Assembly: GCF_900187015.1 (NCBI RefSeq)
Contig: NZ_LT906479.1
Location: forward strand, 1,302,001-1,366,000
Origin: Serratia ficaria
GTDB taxonomy: Bacteria > Pseudomonadota > Gammaproteobacteria > Enterobacterales > Enterobacteriaceae
Length of the DNA stretch: 64,000 nucleotides
Reading direction: 5' to 3'
The notes beneath the pieces were generated by a model. The model was not told the origin of the DNA. It saw nothing but the letters and a program-made list of their open reading frames with translations, and did not search any database. The translations under genes and the position numbers were made by a program. Below, piece after piece: positions 30,256 through 40,581 of this stretch (position 1 is its first letter; each line of letters begins with the position of its first letter).

Positions 30256-30995
30256 TATTTACTCCCCATATTGCCGGGCAACTGCACTTTCTTCTCAACC
30301 AGACGCATAAACAGCATGATCACGGCGTTGATGCCGATATAGGCCAGCGTAATGGCGGTAAAGGACTCATAGGCATGCGCGGAGTAGTCCAGCAGCTTGC
30401 CGGCCTGGGCGGCCATGTCCACCAGCCCGATGGTCGAGGCGATGGCGGAGTTTTTGACCAGGTTGAGCATCTCCGAGGTCATCGGCGGCACGATCACCCG
30501 GTAGGCGTTCGGCAGCAGCACGTAGCGGTAGGTTTGCGGCAGGGTCAGGCCCATCGCCAGCCCGGCGGCTTTCTGGCCGCGCGGCAGGGATTGAATGGCG
30601 GCGCGCACCTGTTCGCACACGCGGGCGGCGGTAAACAGCCCGAGGCACAGCATGGAGGAGACGAAGAACTGCACGTTGGGGTCGAGTTCGGTCTTGAACC
30701 ACATGCCGATGTCGAGCGGCAGCAGCTCCGGTATCACCAGATACCAAGTAAAGAACTGCACGATCAGCGGCACGTTACGAAACAGTTCGACGTAGCAGGT
30801 GCCGAGGGTGGAAAGAAAACGGTTAGGCACGGTACGCAGGATACCGAACAGCGAACCGACAAAAAAAGCGATAATCCATGCACAGACGGAGAGGGCCACC
30901 GTGACCTGAAAGCCGGACCAGATCCAGCCGAGGTAGGTGGTATTCCCAAACGGGGCCTGCTGCAGGAAGATACCCCAGTTCCAATCTATTGACAT
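30255..30995 (-). CDS. gltJ: Glutamate/aspartate ABC transporter permease GltJ
   Basis: The 246-residue protein starts M-S-I-D-W-N-W, as in E. coli GltJ, and has the permease loop A-A-G-L-A-M-G-L-T with L-P-N-A-Y-R. With GltK it forms the membrane channel. A 212-bp gap with a strong hairpin separates it from gltI, so part of the transcripts may stop after gltI. Confidence 0.95.
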   Translation of the reverse strand: MSIDWNWGIFLQQAPFGNTTYLGWIWSGFQVTVALSVCAWIIAFFVGSLFGILRTVPNRFLSTLGTCYVELFRNVPLIVQFFTWYLVIPELLPLDIGMWFKTELDPNVQFFVSSMLCLGLFTAARVCEQVRAAIQSLPRGQKAAGLAMGLTLPQTYRYVLLPNAYRVIVPPMTSEMLNLVKNSAIASTIGLVDMAAQAGKLLDYSAHAYESFTAITLAYIGINAVIMLFMRLVEKKVQLPGNMGSK

Positions 30996-31207
30996 AACAA
31001 ACTCCGTTAAGCGGACGCAGGGCGCCCCTAAGATTGATGACTTATCAGCGCCGATCGCCGCGCGGCCAGTCTTGCTGGCTTTTGTCTGCGGATGTCGGCG
31101 ATGCGCTCTGGGGAAAATGAGGGAGGGGAACGGCCCCCCTCATTCCTGTCTGTCCCAGTCATCAACAGGGCTGGTTTGGCCTGGCGGCCGTCCCAGCTCT
31201 CTTGCTA
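30996..31207 (-). ncRNA. gltI-gltJ spacer; candidate SroC-like RNA and partial terminator
   Basis: In E. coli and Salmonella the spacer between gltI and gltJ yields SroC, an RNA that sponges GcvB. Here the spacer has no gene but contains a strong leftward hairpin, ATGAGGGGGG with CCCCTCCCTCAT followed by TTTT, at about 31114-31145. That would leave a processed 3' piece of the gltI transcript. Primary sequence likeness to SroC was not established, so the call rests on position and structure. Confidence 0.35.
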
Positions 31208-32104
31208 TTAGTTCAGTGCCTTATCGTTAGGCTCTTTGAACAGTTGCTTCATGTCGTCGGACAATTCGAAGTTCATGTTGAGGTTTTTCGGTGGAATAGG
31301 CTGTTTGAACCACTTATCAAACCATTTGGCGGCCTCACCGGAGGTCTGGGCCTGGGCGATGGTGTCATCGACCAGCTTTTTGAACCCGGCATCGTCTTTA
31401 CGCATCATGCAGCCGTAGGCTTCTTTCGACTGTGGCGTGCCGAGGATTTCCCACTGATCCGGCTTCTTGGCCTTGGCGCGCTCGCCCGCCAGCAGGGCGT
31501 CATCCATCATAAAGGCTACCGCGCGGCCGCTTTCCAGGGTGCGGAAAGAGTCGCCGTGGTCTTTGGCGCTGATGATGCGCATCTTCATTTGATCCTTGTC
31601 GTTCAGCTTGTTCAGCAGCACCTCAGAGGTGGTGCCGGAAGTGACGACGACCGGCTTGCCGGCCAGGTCTTTGAAATCTTTGATGTCGGAGCCTTTTTTC
31701 ACCAGCAGGCGGGTGCCGACCACGAAAATGGTGTCGGAGAAGGCGGCCTGTTTCTGGCGCTCGACGTTGTTGGTGGTGGAGCCGCACTCGAAGTCATAGG
31801 TGCCGTTTTGCAGCAGCGGAATGCGGTTCTGCGAAGTGATCGGCAGCATTTTCACCTGCAGGCTCGGCAGGTTCAGCTTTTTCTTAACTGCTTCAACGAT
31901 TTGGTTGGAGTAATCCTGGGAGTAGCCCACAACTTTCTGTTGGTTATCGTAGTAGGAAAAAGGCACTGACGATTCGCGGTGGCCGACAACGATCACGCCG
32001 TTGTCTTTGATTTTTTTCAGCGTACCGGTCAGTTCTTCCGCATGGGCTACGTTACCTGCCATACCGATCAGCAGTAACGATAACGCCAATTTACGCATTT
32101 GCAT
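31208..32104 (-). CDS. gltI: Glutamate/aspartate periplasmic binding protein GltI
   Basis: The 298-residue protein has a signal peptide ending G-N-V-A-H-A before E-E-L-T-G. The mature part is a cluster-3 amino-acid-binding protein with G-H-R-E-S-S-V-P-F-S-Y near the N-terminus. It delivers glutamate and aspartate to GltJKL. It is the first gene of the leftward operon, and the large spacer before gltJ fits a higher gltI output. A CA-rich stretch in its leader may be a GcvB site. Confidence 0.95.
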   Translation of the reverse strand: MQMRKLALSLLLIGMAGNVAHAEELTGTLKKIKDNGVIVVGHRESSVPFSYYDNQQKVVGYSQDYSNQIVEAVKKKLNLPSLQVKMLPITSQNRIPLLQNGTYDFECGSTTNNVERQKQAAFSDTIFVVGTRLLVKKGSDIKDFKDLAGKPVVVTSGTTSEVLLNKLNDKDQMKMRIISAKDHGDSFRTLESGRAVAFMMDDALLAGERAKAKKPDQWEILGTPQSKEAYGCMMRKDDAGFKKLVDDTIAQAQTSGEAAKWFDKWFKQPIPPKNLNMNFELSDDMKQLFKEPNDKALN

Positions 32105-32481
32105 GGTCCAACTCCTTTGCTGTTGTGGTGGCTCTGACTAAAGAGCGTCAGGTTTAAAACGACTATTTGTTGCTCAAGTTATAAAGATAGTCTTAGAACT
32201 GATTGCCGTTAGAAAATAGCCGATTGTGAACGGATTGAAACTAAAATGTTTCTTTTTTTGAGACGCCACGCGCACCAAATTAATGCAATAAAATGGCGCT
32301 GCACCCCTCTGGTGCGCCCGGCGCTCCCGAATTGCGCACAAGTGCGACAAAACGTCAGTAAAAGTAAATCAGCAACAGATCACCGGAGTAATAAAGCAAG
32401 GAGTGTGCCAGAAGCGTTGATTTGGCAATGGTTTTTAGGAAAGGGGATGAAGGGGCGCAGCGGCTGCCGCGCCCCGGGGGA
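32105..32481. other. gltI upstream region
   Basis: This 377-bp gene-free region holds the gltI promoter and leader at its left and the lnt 3' end at its right. Next to the lnt stop lies a hairpin GGGGCGC/GCGCCCC (about 32455-32477). I see no other clear site. Confidence 0.4.
32118..32130 (-). promoter_or_regulatory. Candidate GcvB sRNA target in the gltI leader
   Basis: Read leftward, CACCACAACAGCA lies about 14 bases before the gltI ATG. GcvB region R1 is rich in G and U and represses gltI in Salmonella through CA-rich leader sites of this kind. Pairing was judged by composition and position only. Confidence 0.4.
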
Positions 32482-34011
32482 TCACCTGCGGCGCAGGCCG
32501 AGCATCAGCGCGATGCCGCCGAGCAGCAGGGTGACGACCCACAGCGGCGTGGCGCCAAAGCGGGCGTATGGCGTAATGCCGGTGGTTGGGGTGACCTTCA
32601 CTTCCAGCACCCGGCGAGTGAACTGCGGGAGCTCGGCGATCACCTCGCCGTTGGCGTCCACCGCGGCGGTGACGCCGTTGTTGGTGCTGCGCAACAGCGG
32701 GCGGCCCAGCTCCAGCGCCCGCATGCGCGCCATCTGGAAATGCTGCCACGGGCCGATGGAGTGGCCGAACCAGGCGTCGTTGGAAATGGTCAGCAGGAAG
32801 TTGGTATCCGGCCGGAAGTTGTCGCGCACCTGCTGGCCCAGCACGATTTCATAGCAGATGGCGGCCGTCAGGTTATAGCCGCGCACGCTCAACTGCGGCT
32901 GCACATAATCGCCGCGGCTGAAGCCGGACATCGGCAGGTTGAAGAACGGCGCCAGCGGGCGCAGCAGGTTGCCCAACGGCACAAACTCGCCGAACGGCAC
33001 CAGGTGGTGCTTGTTGTAGCGGTTTTTAGCCGGATAACGGTATGGCGTCGGCTCGCCCAGCACGATGGCGCTGTTGTACTCCTGCACGCCCTGCGGCGTG
33101 GCGCGCGCATCGACGATGCCGGTGATCAGGCTGCTGTTCTTGGCGCGCATCAGGTCGTCCATCATGGTCAGGAAGCCATTCTGGCGGGGTTCAAAGTCCG
33201 GAATGGCGGACTCCGGCCAGATAATGATCGGCGCCTTGCCCATATAGGGGCGGGTTTCGTCCAGATAGGTCTGCAGCGTGCTGACCAGGATATTGGGATC
33301 CCATTTCATCGACTGGGCGATGTTGCCTTGCACCATGGCCACGTTCACCGCCTTGTCCGGCTGCGGGGTGAACCAGTGCAGCTGGCGCAGCGGCCACGGC
33401 AGCAGCAGCAGCGCGGCGGCAATCACCGCCGGCGCGATGCGGCGCTGATTGACGGCGTACACCAGCAGGCCGGCGATCGCCATCAGCATGAAGGTGATGG
33501 CGTCCACGCCCAGCAGCGGCGCCACGCCCTTCAGCGGGCCGTTAATCTGGCTGTAGCCGAACTGCAGCCACGGGAAGCCGGTCAGCACCCAGCCGCGCAG
33601 GAACTCGGTCACCTGCCACAGCGCCGGCGCGGCGATCGCCAGCCGCCACCAGCGGGTGGCCGGCCACAGGCGCGTCAGCAGCCCGGCGAACAGCCCGGTA
33701 TACAGCGACAGATAGGCGGCGAGCAGCGCCACCAGGAAGATATTGACGGCGAACGGCATGCCGCCGAAGTCGGCGATGCTGACGTATACCCAGTTGATGC
33801 CGCTGCCGAACAGCCCGAAGCCCCAGCAGAAGCCGAGCAGGGCGGATTGTTTGGTGGTGCGGTTCAGGGTGACGGCCAGCAGGCCGAACAGGGAAACGAT
33901 GGCCGCGGGCCAGAAATCGTAAGGGGAAAACGCCAGCGTCCCGCTGGCACCAGACAACAGCGCCAGCAGGGCGCGAACCCGCTGGCGTTCAAGTAATGAG
34001 GCTTTAGCCAT
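32482..34011 (-). CDS. lnt: Apolipoprotein N-acyltransferase Lnt
   Basis: The 509-residue inner-membrane enzyme adds the third acyl chain to lipoproteins. Several N-terminal spans are followed by a periplasmic nitrilase-like domain. The catalytic triad is visible as Glu in W-P-E-S-A-I-P, Lys in [11 protein letters not shown] and Cys in A-I-C-Y-E. It lies 7 bases after corC and ends the ybeZ-ybeY-corC-lnt run. Its substrates include RlpA, LptE and ChiQ encoded in this window. Confidence 0.96.
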   Translation of the reverse strand: MAKASLLERQRVRALLALLSGASGTLAFSPYDFWPAAIVSLFGLLAVTLNRTTKQSALLGFCWGFGLFGSGINWVYVSIADFGGMPFAVNIFLVALLAAYLSLYTGLFAGLLTRLWPATRWWRLAIAAPALWQVTEFLRGWVLTGFPWLQFGYSQINGPLKGVAPLLGVDAITFMLMAIAGLLVYAVNQRRIAPAVIAAALLLLPWPLRQLHWFTPQPDKAVNVAMVQGNIAQSMKWDPNILVSTLQTYLDETRPYMGKAPIIIWPESAIPDFEPRQNGFLTMMDDLMRAKNSSLITGIVDARATPQGVQEYNSAIVLGEPTPYRYPAKNRYNKHHLVPFGEFVPLGNLLRPLAPFFNLPMSGFSRGDYVQPQLSVRGYNLTAAICYEIVLGQQVRDNFRPDTNFLLTISNDAWFGHSIGPWQHFQMARMRALELGRPLLRSTNNGVTAAVDANGEVIAELPQFTRRVLEVKVTPTTGITPYARFGATPLWVVTLLLGGIALMLGLRRR

Positions 34012-34018
34012 GTTGGAT

Positions 34019-34897
34019 TTAGTCTTCCAGTTTCGGTGGCGGAGAATCGTCCGGAATTTTTACATGAACCTGGATGATACGTCGACTATCGGCCATCGCA
34101 ACTTTAAATAGGTAACCTTCGATTTCAATGGTTTCCCCGCGCGCAGGCAGGTGGCCGAAGGCCTGCATCACCAGACCGCCGATGGTATCGACCTCGTCGT
34201 CGCTGAAATGAGTGCCGAAGGCTTCGTTGAAGTCTTCGATCGGCGCCAGCGCCCGTACGGTGTACATATGGCGGCTGAGCTGACGGATATCCAGATCTTC
34301 TTCGTCGTCGTATTCGTCTTCGATTTCGCCGACGATCAGTTCCAGAATGTCTTCGATAGTGACCAGGCCGGACACGCCGCCGAATTCGTCAATGACAATC
34401 GCCATGTGATAACGCTGGGAGCGGAACTCTTTCAGCATCCGGTCGACCCGCTTGCTTTCCGGCACCACCACCGCGGTGCGCAGCACCTTGTCGATGCTGA
34501 ACGGCTCGGAGTCTGCGCGCATGAACGGCAGCAGGTCCTTGGCCATCAGGATGCCTTCGATGTGATCTTTGTCTTCGCTGATCACCGGGAAGCGCGAGTG
34601 GGCGGATTCGATAATCACGTCCAGGCACTCTTCCAGCGTCTGGTTGCGCTTGAGCGTCACCATCTGGGAGCGCGGGATCATGATGTCGCGCACGCGCTGC
34701 TCGGCGATATCCATCACGCCTTCCAGCATGTCGCGGGTATCGGGATCGATCAGGTCGTTTTGCTCTGAATCACGGATCAGCTCTACCAGATCGCCACGGT
34801 TTTTGGGTTCGCCGTGGAACAGCTGGTTAAGGATAAGAGTAAAGAACCCCTTCTTGGGACTGGGGCTGTCATTGCTTTGTGAATGGTCGTCGCTCAT
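34019..34897 (-). CDS. corC: CorC/YbeX CBS-domain protein
   Basis: The 292-residue cytosolic protein has two CBS domains (about 70-190) and a C-terminal CorC_HlyC domain. The acidic stretch [10 protein letters not shown] lies between them. It has been linked to magnesium and cobalt efflux through CorA, and more recently to ribosome and rRNA quality together with YbeY and YbeZ. Its place between ybeY and lnt is conserved. A hairpin lies in the 84-bp gap before it. Confidence 0.94.
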   Translation of the reverse strand: MSDDHSQSNDSPSPKKGFFTLILNQLFHGEPKNRGDLVELIRDSEQNDLIDPDTRDMLEGVMDIAEQRVRDIMIPRSQMVTLKRNQTLEECLDVIIESAHSRFPVISEDKDHIEGILMAKDLLPFMRADSEPFSIDKVLRTAVVVPESKRVDRMLKEFRSQRYHMAIVIDEFGGVSGLVTIEDILELIVGEIEDEYDDEEDLDIRQLSRHMYTVRALAPIEDFNEAFGTHFSDDEVDTIGGLVMQAFGHLPARGETIEIEGYLFKVAMADSRRIIQVHVKIPDDSPPPKLED

Positions 34898-34981
34898 GGC
34901 GTTTTAGTTAATGTCACTCATGTCAGAGTTAAGGGGCGTCAGCGACAGCCCCGCGAGGGGCTGTGAGGTAAACGGCCGACG

Positions 34982-35455
34982 TCAGACGGGGTCTTTTTCC
35001 GCCAGGTACGGATCAGGGTAGCCCAGTCCGTGCATGATTTCGGTTTCCAAAGACTCCATTTCTTCGGCTTCATCGTCTTCGATGTGGTCATACCCTAACA
35101 GATGAAGACTGCCATGGACAACCATATGCGCCCAGTGCGCCTCCAGCGCCTTGCCCTGTTCGGCGGCTTCCTGTTCAACCACCTGGCGGCAGATGATCAG
35201 ATCGCCGAGCAGCGGCAGCTCGATGCCCGGCGGGGCTTCGAACGGGAAGGACAATACGTTGGTCGGTTTGTCCTTGCCGCGGTAGGTCAGATTCAGTTCG
35301 TTGCTTTCCGCTTCGTCCACCAGGCGCACGGTCACTTCGGCCTCTGCCTGGAACTGCGGCAGCACGCCTTCCAGCCAGCGCTGGAAGGCGGCCTCATCCG
35401 GCAGGCCGTTGCCGTCTTCACAGGCGATCTGCAAGTCCAAAATCACCCGGCTCAT
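34982..35455 (-). CDS. ybeY: Endoribonuclease YbeY
   Basis: The 157-residue metalloprotein has the zinc triad His114, His118 and His124 in [11 protein letters not shown], and the [12 protein letters not shown] motif. It matures 16S rRNA 3' ends and takes part in ribosome quality control. It overlaps the end of ybeZ by 4 bases, so the two are translationally coupled. Confidence 0.96.
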   Translation of the reverse strand: MSRVILDLQIACEDGNGLPDEAAFQRWLEGVLPQFQAEAEVTVRLVDEAESNELNLTYRGKDKPTNVLSFPFEAPPGIELPLLGDLIICRQVVEQEAAEQGKALEAHWAHMVVHGSLHLLGYDHIEDDEAEEMESLETEIMHGLGYPDPYLAEKDPV

Positions 35456-36507
35456 GGCGTCTCCTGCTCGGAGGCGGCGTTCGCCTCGCGTTTACGTTGT
35501 TCGGCAATGGCGTCTTTGCGCTTTTGTTCGGCGGCTTCCCAGGCTTCATAGGCGATAACCACGCGGGCGACTACCGGGTGGCGCACCACGTCTTCGCTGT
35601 GGAAGAAGTTGAAGCTCAGCTCTTCCACGTCCGACAGCACTTCCACCGCGTGGCGCAGGCCGGATTTCTGGTTGCGCGGCAGGTCGATCTGGGTGACGTC
35701 GCCGGTGATCACCGCCTTCGAGTTGAAGCCGATGCGCGTCAGGAACATCTTCATCTGTTCGATGGTGGTGTTCTGGCTTTCATCCAGAATGATAAAGGCG
35801 TCGTTCAGCGTGCGGCCGCGCATGTAGGCCAGCGGCGCAACTTCGATCACGTTGCGCTCGATCAGCTTCTCCACGCGCTCGAAGCCCAGCATTTCGAACA
35901 GGGCGTCGTACAGCGGGCGCAGATAAGGGTCGACCTTCTGGCTCAGATCGCCCGGCAGGAAGCCGAGCTTCTCGCCGGCCTCCACCGCGGGGCGGGTCAG
36001 CAGAATGCGGCGGATTTCCTGGCGCTCCAGCGCGTCCACCGCGGCGGCGACCGCCAGATAGGTCTTGCCGGTGCCGGCCGGGCCGATGCCGAAGGTAATG
36101 TCGTGGTCGAGAATATTGGCGATGTACTGCGCCTGGTTCGGCGTGCGCGGCTTCACCATGCCGCGCTTGGTCTTGATGGTCACCGCCTTGCCGTAGTCCG
36201 GCACGCTTTCGGCGACCTGTTCCAGCACCCGGCTTTCTTTGATCGCCAGGTGAATTTGCTCCGGATCGATATCCGGGATCGCGCCGCGGATCGGCGCGGT
36301 ATCCACGTACAGATGGCGCAGGATATCGGCGGCGGCCACCACGCACGGGTTCTTGCCGACCAGCTTGAAACGGTTGTCGCGGCGGTTGATTTCGATGCCC
36401 AACCGGCGCTCGAGCTGTTTGATGTTGTCATCAAACGGGCCGCACAGGCTGAGCAAACGCTTGTTGTCTGCGGGCTCTAACAAAATTTCTTGTGTTGCGA
36501 CGTTCAA
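35452..36507 (-). CDS. ybeZ: PhoH-like ATPase YbeZ
   Basis: The 351-residue protein has Walker A G-P-A-G-T-G-K-T at 142-149 and Walker [10 protein letters not shown], the PhoH family pattern. It has been shown to partner YbeY in RNA metabolism. The start is TTG at 36507, with GAGGA at proper spacing and the family N-terminus M-N-V-A-T-Q-E-I. It is the first gene of the ybeZ-ybeY-corC-lnt run. The 276-bp upstream region to yjdM probably holds the promoter. Confidence 0.94.
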   Translation of the reverse strand: MNVATQEILLEPADNKRLLSLCGPFDDNIKQLERRLGIEINRRDNRFKLVGKNPCVVAAADILRHLYVDTAPIRGAIPDIDPEQIHLAIKESRVLEQVAESVPDYGKAVTIKTKRGMVKPRTPNQAQYIANILDHDITFGIGPAGTGKTYLAVAAAVDALERQEIRRILLTRPAVEAGEKLGFLPGDLSQKVDPYLRPLYDALFEMLGFERVEKLIERNVIEVAPLAYMRGRTLNDAFIILDESQNTTIEQMKMFLTRIGFNSKAVITGDVTQIDLPRNQKSGLRHAVEVLSDVEELSFNFFHSEDVVRHPVVARVVIAYEAWEAAEQKRKDAIAEQRKREANAASEQETP

Positions 36508-36731
36508 ACTAATCCTCTAGGTCACATCGGGCCTGGTTGATGTCACGTTAATCCCCGTCGTCTTTCAAGCCGCAGGTAACAACGCTGCAAACCGAAATTT
36601 ACGGGGGATGCCTGTCGTTGGTCAGGGCGAACCTGAGTGCTCTTTCTTGAATTATTCATGGTGCGCCGCACTGGCGCAAGTTTACCCATGATCTATCTGT
36701 GCGCCGACGGCGTAATTCAAGGGTGGGAAGG

Positions 36732-36758
36732 AAAAAACGCGGCCAGCCGGGGCCGCGT
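36732..36758 (-). terminator. yjdM intrinsic terminator
   Basis: The stem ACGCGGCC/GGCCGCGT read leftward is followed by six T, just downstream of the yjdM stop. Confidence 0.8.
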
Positions 36759-36783
36759 CATCGCAGGGAAAGCCGGGCGGGGA

Positions 36784-37119
36784 TCAGTTCTTCTTCACGA
36801 ACTCGGATTTCAGCTTCATCGGGCCGAAACCGTCGATTTTGCAGTCGATGTTGTGATCGCCTTCCACCAGGCGGATGTTCTTCACCTTGGTGCCGATCTT
36901 CAGCATCGAAGAGCTGCCCTTGACCTTCAGATCCTTGACCACGGTCACCGCGTCGCCGTCCGCCAGCAGGTTGCCGTTGGCGTCTTTGACGATCAGCGCG
37001 TCCGCGTCTTCCGCCGGCGCGCTGTCGCTCCACTCGTGGGCGCATTCAGGGCAGACAAACATCGCGTTGTCCTGATAGGTGTATTCGGAATTGCACTTCG
37101 GGCAGTGTGGCAGTTGCAT
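36784..37119 (-). CDS. yjdM: PhnA/YjdM family protein
   Basis: The 111-residue protein matches E. coli YjdM (formerly PhnA). An N-terminal zinc ribbon has C-P-K-C and C-P-E-C pairs, and a C-terminal SH3-like domain ends K-S-E-F-V-K-K-N. Despite the name it is not needed for phosphonate use, and its role is not known. ATG 37119 was chosen over upstream readings because M-Q-L-P-H-C-P-K-C is the family start and GAGGC precedes it. In E. coli the gene lies far from miaB, so this is a local insertion relative to that order. Confidence 0.9.
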   Translation of the reverse strand: MQLPHCPKCNSEYTYQDNAMFVCPECAHEWSDSAPAEDADALIVKDANGNLLADGDAVTVVKDLKVKGSSSMLKIGTKVKNIRLVEGDHNIDCKIDGFGPMKLKSEFVKKN

Positions 37120-37204
37120 GTTATGTCGCCTCTTAAATAGAAAAAAGAACATCAACGGGCGCAAGCGCCCGCCGGAGAAATAATGTATTTGTGCTGGATG
37201 CCAT

Positions 37205-37273
37205 CCCAAATAATTGGCGTTGCATCACAACAAAACCAACGGTTTGTTGTGATGCAGCTTCAAGTATGAAGGG
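37205..37273. repeat. 69-bp palindromic repeat overlapping the miaB stop
   Basis: The element has a perfect 13-bp stem GCATCACAACAAA/TTTGTTGTGATGC with an 8-base loop, flanked by related ends (CCCAAATAATTGG and CTTCAAGTATGAAGGG). The right end matches, as complement, the left end of the repeat at 14219-14345, so both belong to one family. Its right end covers the last four sense codons and stop of miaB. Confidence 0.6.
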
Positions 37274-38696
37274 AGGGCTGGTAAATGCCGACGCCCAGCG
37301 CGTTCTCTTTGCGGGTACGGGCGATCACCGACTGCGGGGATTCATGTACGCGCAGATCCATCTGCTGCTCGGTGCGCACCACTGCGCCGCGCAGCGAGTT
37401 GGTCAGCACCTCGGTAATTTCCACATCGACGAATTGGCCGATCATGTCCGGCGTGCCTTCGAAGTTCACCATACGGTTGCATTCGGTGCGCCCGGCCAGC
37501 TCCATCAGGCTCTTGCGCGAAGTGCCTTCCACCAGAATGCGCTGCACGGTGCCCAGCATGCGGCGGCTGAACTGCAGCACCTGCTGATTGATGCGATCCT
37601 GCAGGATATACAGCCGCTGTTTTTTCTCTTCTTCGCTGACGTCGTCCACCATATCCGCCGCCGGGGTGCCCGGGCGCGACGAGTAGATGAAGCTGAAGCT
37701 GGCGTCGAAGTTGATCTCGGCGATCAGATTCATGGTCTGCTCGAAATCGGCCTGGGTCTCGCCCGGGAAGCCGATGATGAAGTCAGAGCTGAGTTGAATA
37801 TTCGGCCGCGCCTTGCGCAGCTTGCGAATGATCGCCTTGTACTCCAGCGCGGTATGCGCGCGCTTCATCATGGTCAAAATGCGGTCCGAGCCGCTCTGCA
37901 CCGGCAGATGCAGGAAACTGACCAGCTCCGGCGTATCTTCATATACCGCGATGATGTCGTCGGTGAATTCGATCGGGTGGCTGGTGGTGAAGCGGATGCG
38001 ATCGATGCCGTCGATGGCCGCCACCAGGCGCAGCAGTTCGGCGAACGAACAGATGCCGCCGTCGTAGGTGGCGCCGCGGTAGGCGTTGACGTTCTGGCCA
38101 AGCAGGTTCACTTCACGCACGCCCTGCGCCGCCAGCTGGGCGATTTCGAACAACACGTCGTCGCTCGGGCGGCTGACTTCCTCGCCGCGGGTGTAAGGCA
38201 CCACGCAGAAGGTGCAGTACTTGTTGCAGCCTTCCATGATGGAAACGAAGGCGGTCGGGCCTTCGGCGCGCGGCTCGGGTAGGCGGTCGAATTTCTCGAT
38301 TTCCGGGAAGCTGATGTCGACCACCGGGCTGCGGGTGCCCTGCACGTGGTTGATCATTTCCGGCAGGCGGTGCAGGGTCTGCGGGCCGAACACCACGTCG
38401 ACGCAGGGCGCGCGGCTGCGGATCAGTTCGCCTTCCTGCGAAGCCACGCAGCCGCCCACGCCGATGATCAGCGCCGGGTTTTTCTCTTTCAGCAGTCTCC
38501 AGCGTCCCAGCATGGCGAAAACTTTTTCCTGCGCCTTTTCACGAATGGAGCAGGTGTTCAGCAGCAGCACGTCCGCGTCTTCGGCGTTTTCGGTCCACTC
38601 GAAGCCGTGCGTGCTGTTCAACAGGTCGGCCATTTTTGATGAATCGTATTCATTCATCTGGCAGCCCCAGGTTTTGATATGTAGTTTTTTCGTCAT
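37260..38696 (-). CDS. miaB: tRNA-2-methylthio-N6-dimethylallyladenosine synthase MiaB
   Basis: The 478-residue radical SAM methylthiotransferase modifies A37 of tRNAs reading UNN codons. It has the N-terminal cluster cysteines (in W-G-C-Q-M-N-E, C-S-I-R and G-G-C-V), the SAM cluster C-N-K-Y-C-T-F-C and a C-terminal TRAM domain. E. coli MiaB has 474 residues and ends Y-Y-Q-P. Here the product continues S-L-H-T after Y-Q-P, with the extra codons and stop lying inside a palindromic repeat. Confidence 0.96.
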   Translation of the reverse strand: MTKKLHIKTWGCQMNEYDSSKMADLLNSTHGFEWTENAEDADVLLLNTCSIREKAQEKVFAMLGRWRLLKEKNPALIIGVGGCVASQEGELIRSRAPCVDVVFGPQTLHRLPEMINHVQGTRSPVVDISFPEIEKFDRLPEPRAEGPTAFVSIMEGCNKYCTFCVVPYTRGEEVSRPSDDVLFEIAQLAAQGVREVNLLGQNVNAYRGATYDGGICSFAELLRLVAAIDGIDRIRFTTSHPIEFTDDIIAVYEDTPELVSFLHLPVQSGSDRILTMMKRAHTALEYKAIIRKLRKARPNIQLSSDFIIGFPGETQADFEQTMNLIAEINFDASFSFIYSSRPGTPAADMVDDVSEEEKKQRLYILQDRINQQVLQFSRRMLGTVQRILVEGTSRKSLMELAGRTECNRMVNFEGTPDMIGQFVDVEITEVLTNSLRGAVVRTEQQMDLRVHESPQSVIARTRKENALGVGIYQPSLHT

Positions 38697-38893
38697 TGAC
38701 TTGCCATTACTCAGTGCGGAGCGAAAGTTGCGTTACGCGACATGCAGGACGCGTATTGTAATCATTTGGCGCCGCGGTGACCAGCGCGGGGAAAACGGCA
38801 TGCGACCTGAAGCCGAATCAAAAATCCGGTACACTGCTGGGAAACGCCATGCCGGGTGGGATGGCGATAATTCACAAAGAAAACATAGCCAAT

Positions 38894-40075
38894 ATGAAGA
38901 CATCTCTAGAACGGTATGACGCAGTGGTGGTGGGCGGCGGCATGGTCGGCGCGGCGGCCGCGCTGGGGCTGGCGCAGGCGGGTTGGACGGTGGCGCTGCT
39001 GGAACATCAGGCGCCGCAGGCATTCGACGCGCAAAGCCCGCCGGATCTGCGCATCTCCGCCATCGGCTGCACCTCGGTGGGGCTGCTGAAGCAGCTGGGC
39101 GCCTGGCCGGCGGTGCAGGCGATGCGCATGGCGCCGTACCGCCGGTTGGAAACCTGGGAATGGGAATCGTCGCGCGTGGCGTTCGATGCGGCGTCCCTCG
39201 GCCTGCCGGAGCTGGGATTCATGGTCGAAAACCGCGTGCTGCAGCTGGCGCTGTGGCAACGGCTGCAGCAGTGCCCCAACCTGACGCTCCGCTGCCCGGC
39301 CCGGCTGCAGTCGCTGCAGAGGGTTGACGAACATTGGCAGCTGACGCTCGACGGCGCAGAGACGCTTGAAGCGCGTCTGGTGGTCGGCGCCGACGGCGCG
39401 CAGTCGCAGGTGCGCAAGCTGGCCGCCATCGGCACCAACGGCTGGCAATACCGCCAGTCATGCATGCTGATAACCGTGGATACCGGCGCGCCGCAGCAGG
39501 ACGTCACCTGGCAGCGGTTTTTCCCGTCGGGGCCGCGCGCCTTTCTGCCGCTGTACGATCAATGGGCTTCGCTGGTGTGGTACGACAGCCCGCAGCGCAT
39601 CCGCCAACTGCAGGCGATGCCGCCGGCGCAGCTGGAGCGTGAAATCGCCGCGGCTTTCCCGGCGCGGCTGGGGCCGGTCAAGGTGCACGCCGCCGGTTCT
39701 TTCCCGCTGGCGCGCCGCCATGCGCAGCGCTACGTGTTGCCGGGGCTGGCGTTAGTGGGGGATGCGGCGCATACCATCAACCCGTTGGCCGGGCAGGGCG
39801 TCAACCTGGGCTATCGCGACGTGGACGCCTTGCTGAACGTGTTGAGCGAAGCGCGGGAGCAGGGCGAAGACGGCAGCAGCGAGTCCGTACTGCTGCGCTA
39901 TCAGCGCCGCCGCCGCACCGACAATCTGCTGATGCAGAGCGGCATGGATCTGTTCTACACCGCGTTCAGCAATAATCTGGCGCCGTTGAGCGTGGCGCGC
40001 AACTTCGCGCTGATGGCGGCGCAGCGGGCCGGCAAGCTGAAGGAGCATGCGTTGAAATACGCGCTGGGCTTATAA
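38894..40075 (+). CDS. ubiF: 3-demethoxyubiquinol 3-hydroxylase UbiF
   Basis: The 393-residue FAD monooxygenase performs the last ring hydroxylation of ubiquinone synthesis. It shows V-V-G-G-G-M-V-G (FAD dinucleotide fold, about 12-19), V-G-A-D-G-A-Q-S (DG motif) and G-D-A-A-H-T-I-N-P-L-A-G-Q-G (GD motif). ATG 38894 gives the usual N-terminus M-K-T-S-L-E-R-Y-D. It is divergent from miaB and ends at a terminator shared with the opposing tRNA operon. Confidence 0.95.
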   Translation: MKTSLERYDAVVVGGGMVGAAAALGLAQAGWTVALLEHQAPQAFDAQSPPDLRISAIGCTSVGLLKQLGAWPAVQAMRMAPYRRLETWEWESSRVAFDAASLGLPELGFMVENRVLQLALWQRLQQCPNLTLRCPARLQSLQRVDEHWQLTLDGAETLEARLVVGADGAQSQVRKLAAIGTNGWQYRQSCMLITVDTGAPQQDVTWQRFFPSGPRAFLPLYDQWASLVWYDSPQRIRQLQAMPPAQLEREIAAAFPARLGPVKVHAAGSFPLARRHAQRYVLPGLALVGDAAHTINPLAGQGVNLGYRDVDALLNVLSEAREQGEDGSSESVLLRYQRRRRTDNLLMQSGMDLFYTAFSNNLAPLSVARNFALMAAQRAGKLKEHALKYALGL

Positions 40076-40128
40076 CGGAAACGGGTTCAGCCAGCTGGAC
40101 CCGTTCGCCTCGCCGAATGACAGACAGC

Positions 40129-40153
40129 AAAAAGCCCGCCGAAGCGGGCTTTT
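40129..40153. terminator. Bidirectional terminator between ubiF and the tRNA operon
   Basis: AAAAGCCCGC/GCGGGCTTTT forms a symmetric stem with A and T runs on both sides, ending ubiF rightward and the tRNA transcript leftward. Confidence 0.9.
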
Positions 40154-40160
40154 CTAAATG

Positions 40161-40235
40161 TGGCTGGGGTGCCAGGATTCGAACCTGGGTATGCTGGTAT
40201 CAGAAACCAGAGCCTTACCGCTTGGCGACACCCCA
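40161..40235 (-). tRNA. glnV: tRNA-Gln (CUG)
   Basis: A 75-nt cloverleaf with encoded CCA. The acceptor starts TGGGGTG, the anticodon loop reads TTCTGAT with CTG, and the T loop is TTCGAATC. It is the last tRNA of the operon. E. coli has two CUG glutamine tRNAs here; this window has one. Confidence 0.97.
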
Positions 40236-40240
40236 ATAGT

Positions 40241-40317
40241 TGGTGGCTACGACGGGATTTGAACCTGTGACCCCATCATTATGAGTGATGTGCTCTAACC
40301 AGCTGAGCTACGTAGCC
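40241..40317 (-). tRNA. metU: tRNA-Met (CAU), elongator
   Basis: A 77-nt cloverleaf with CCA encoded, acceptor GGCTACG and anticodon CAT, matching elongator tRNA-Met of E. coli metT/metU. In its T loop it reads TTCAAAT where the other copy (40674-40750) reads TTCGAAT. Confidence 0.97.
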
Positions 40318-40358
40318 GATGTTACTATCTACTTATTTGATCTGCAAGCAGTTTGTTA

Positions 40359-40433
40359 TGGCTGGGGTACCTGGATTCGAACCAGGGAATGCCGGTATCA
40401 AAAACCGGTGCCTTACCGCTTGGCGATACCCCA
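40359..40433 (-). tRNA. glnW: tRNA-Gln (UUG), first downstream copy
   Basis: A 75-nt cloverleaf with CCA, acceptor TGGGGTA and anticodon TTG between CCGGT and ACCGG arms. It is identical in the mature part to the neighbouring copy at 40478-40552. Confidence 0.97.
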
Positions 40434-40477
40434 CCTGCTGACAAATCTTATGCTGAACACCCCTTCCCGAAGGAATA

Positions 40478-40552
40478 TGGCTGGGGTACCTGGATTCGAA
40501 CCAGGGAATGCCGGTATCAAAAACCGGTGCCTTACCGCTTGGCGATACCCCA
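40478..40552 (-). tRNA. glnU: tRNA-Gln (UUG), second copy
   Basis: A 75-nt cloverleaf with CCA and anticodon TTG, the same mature sequence as 40359-40433. The tandem pair fits the E. coli glnU-glnW order. Confidence 0.97.
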
Positions 40553-40581
40553 TCAACATAGGCATCGACGATGAAGAGAAA

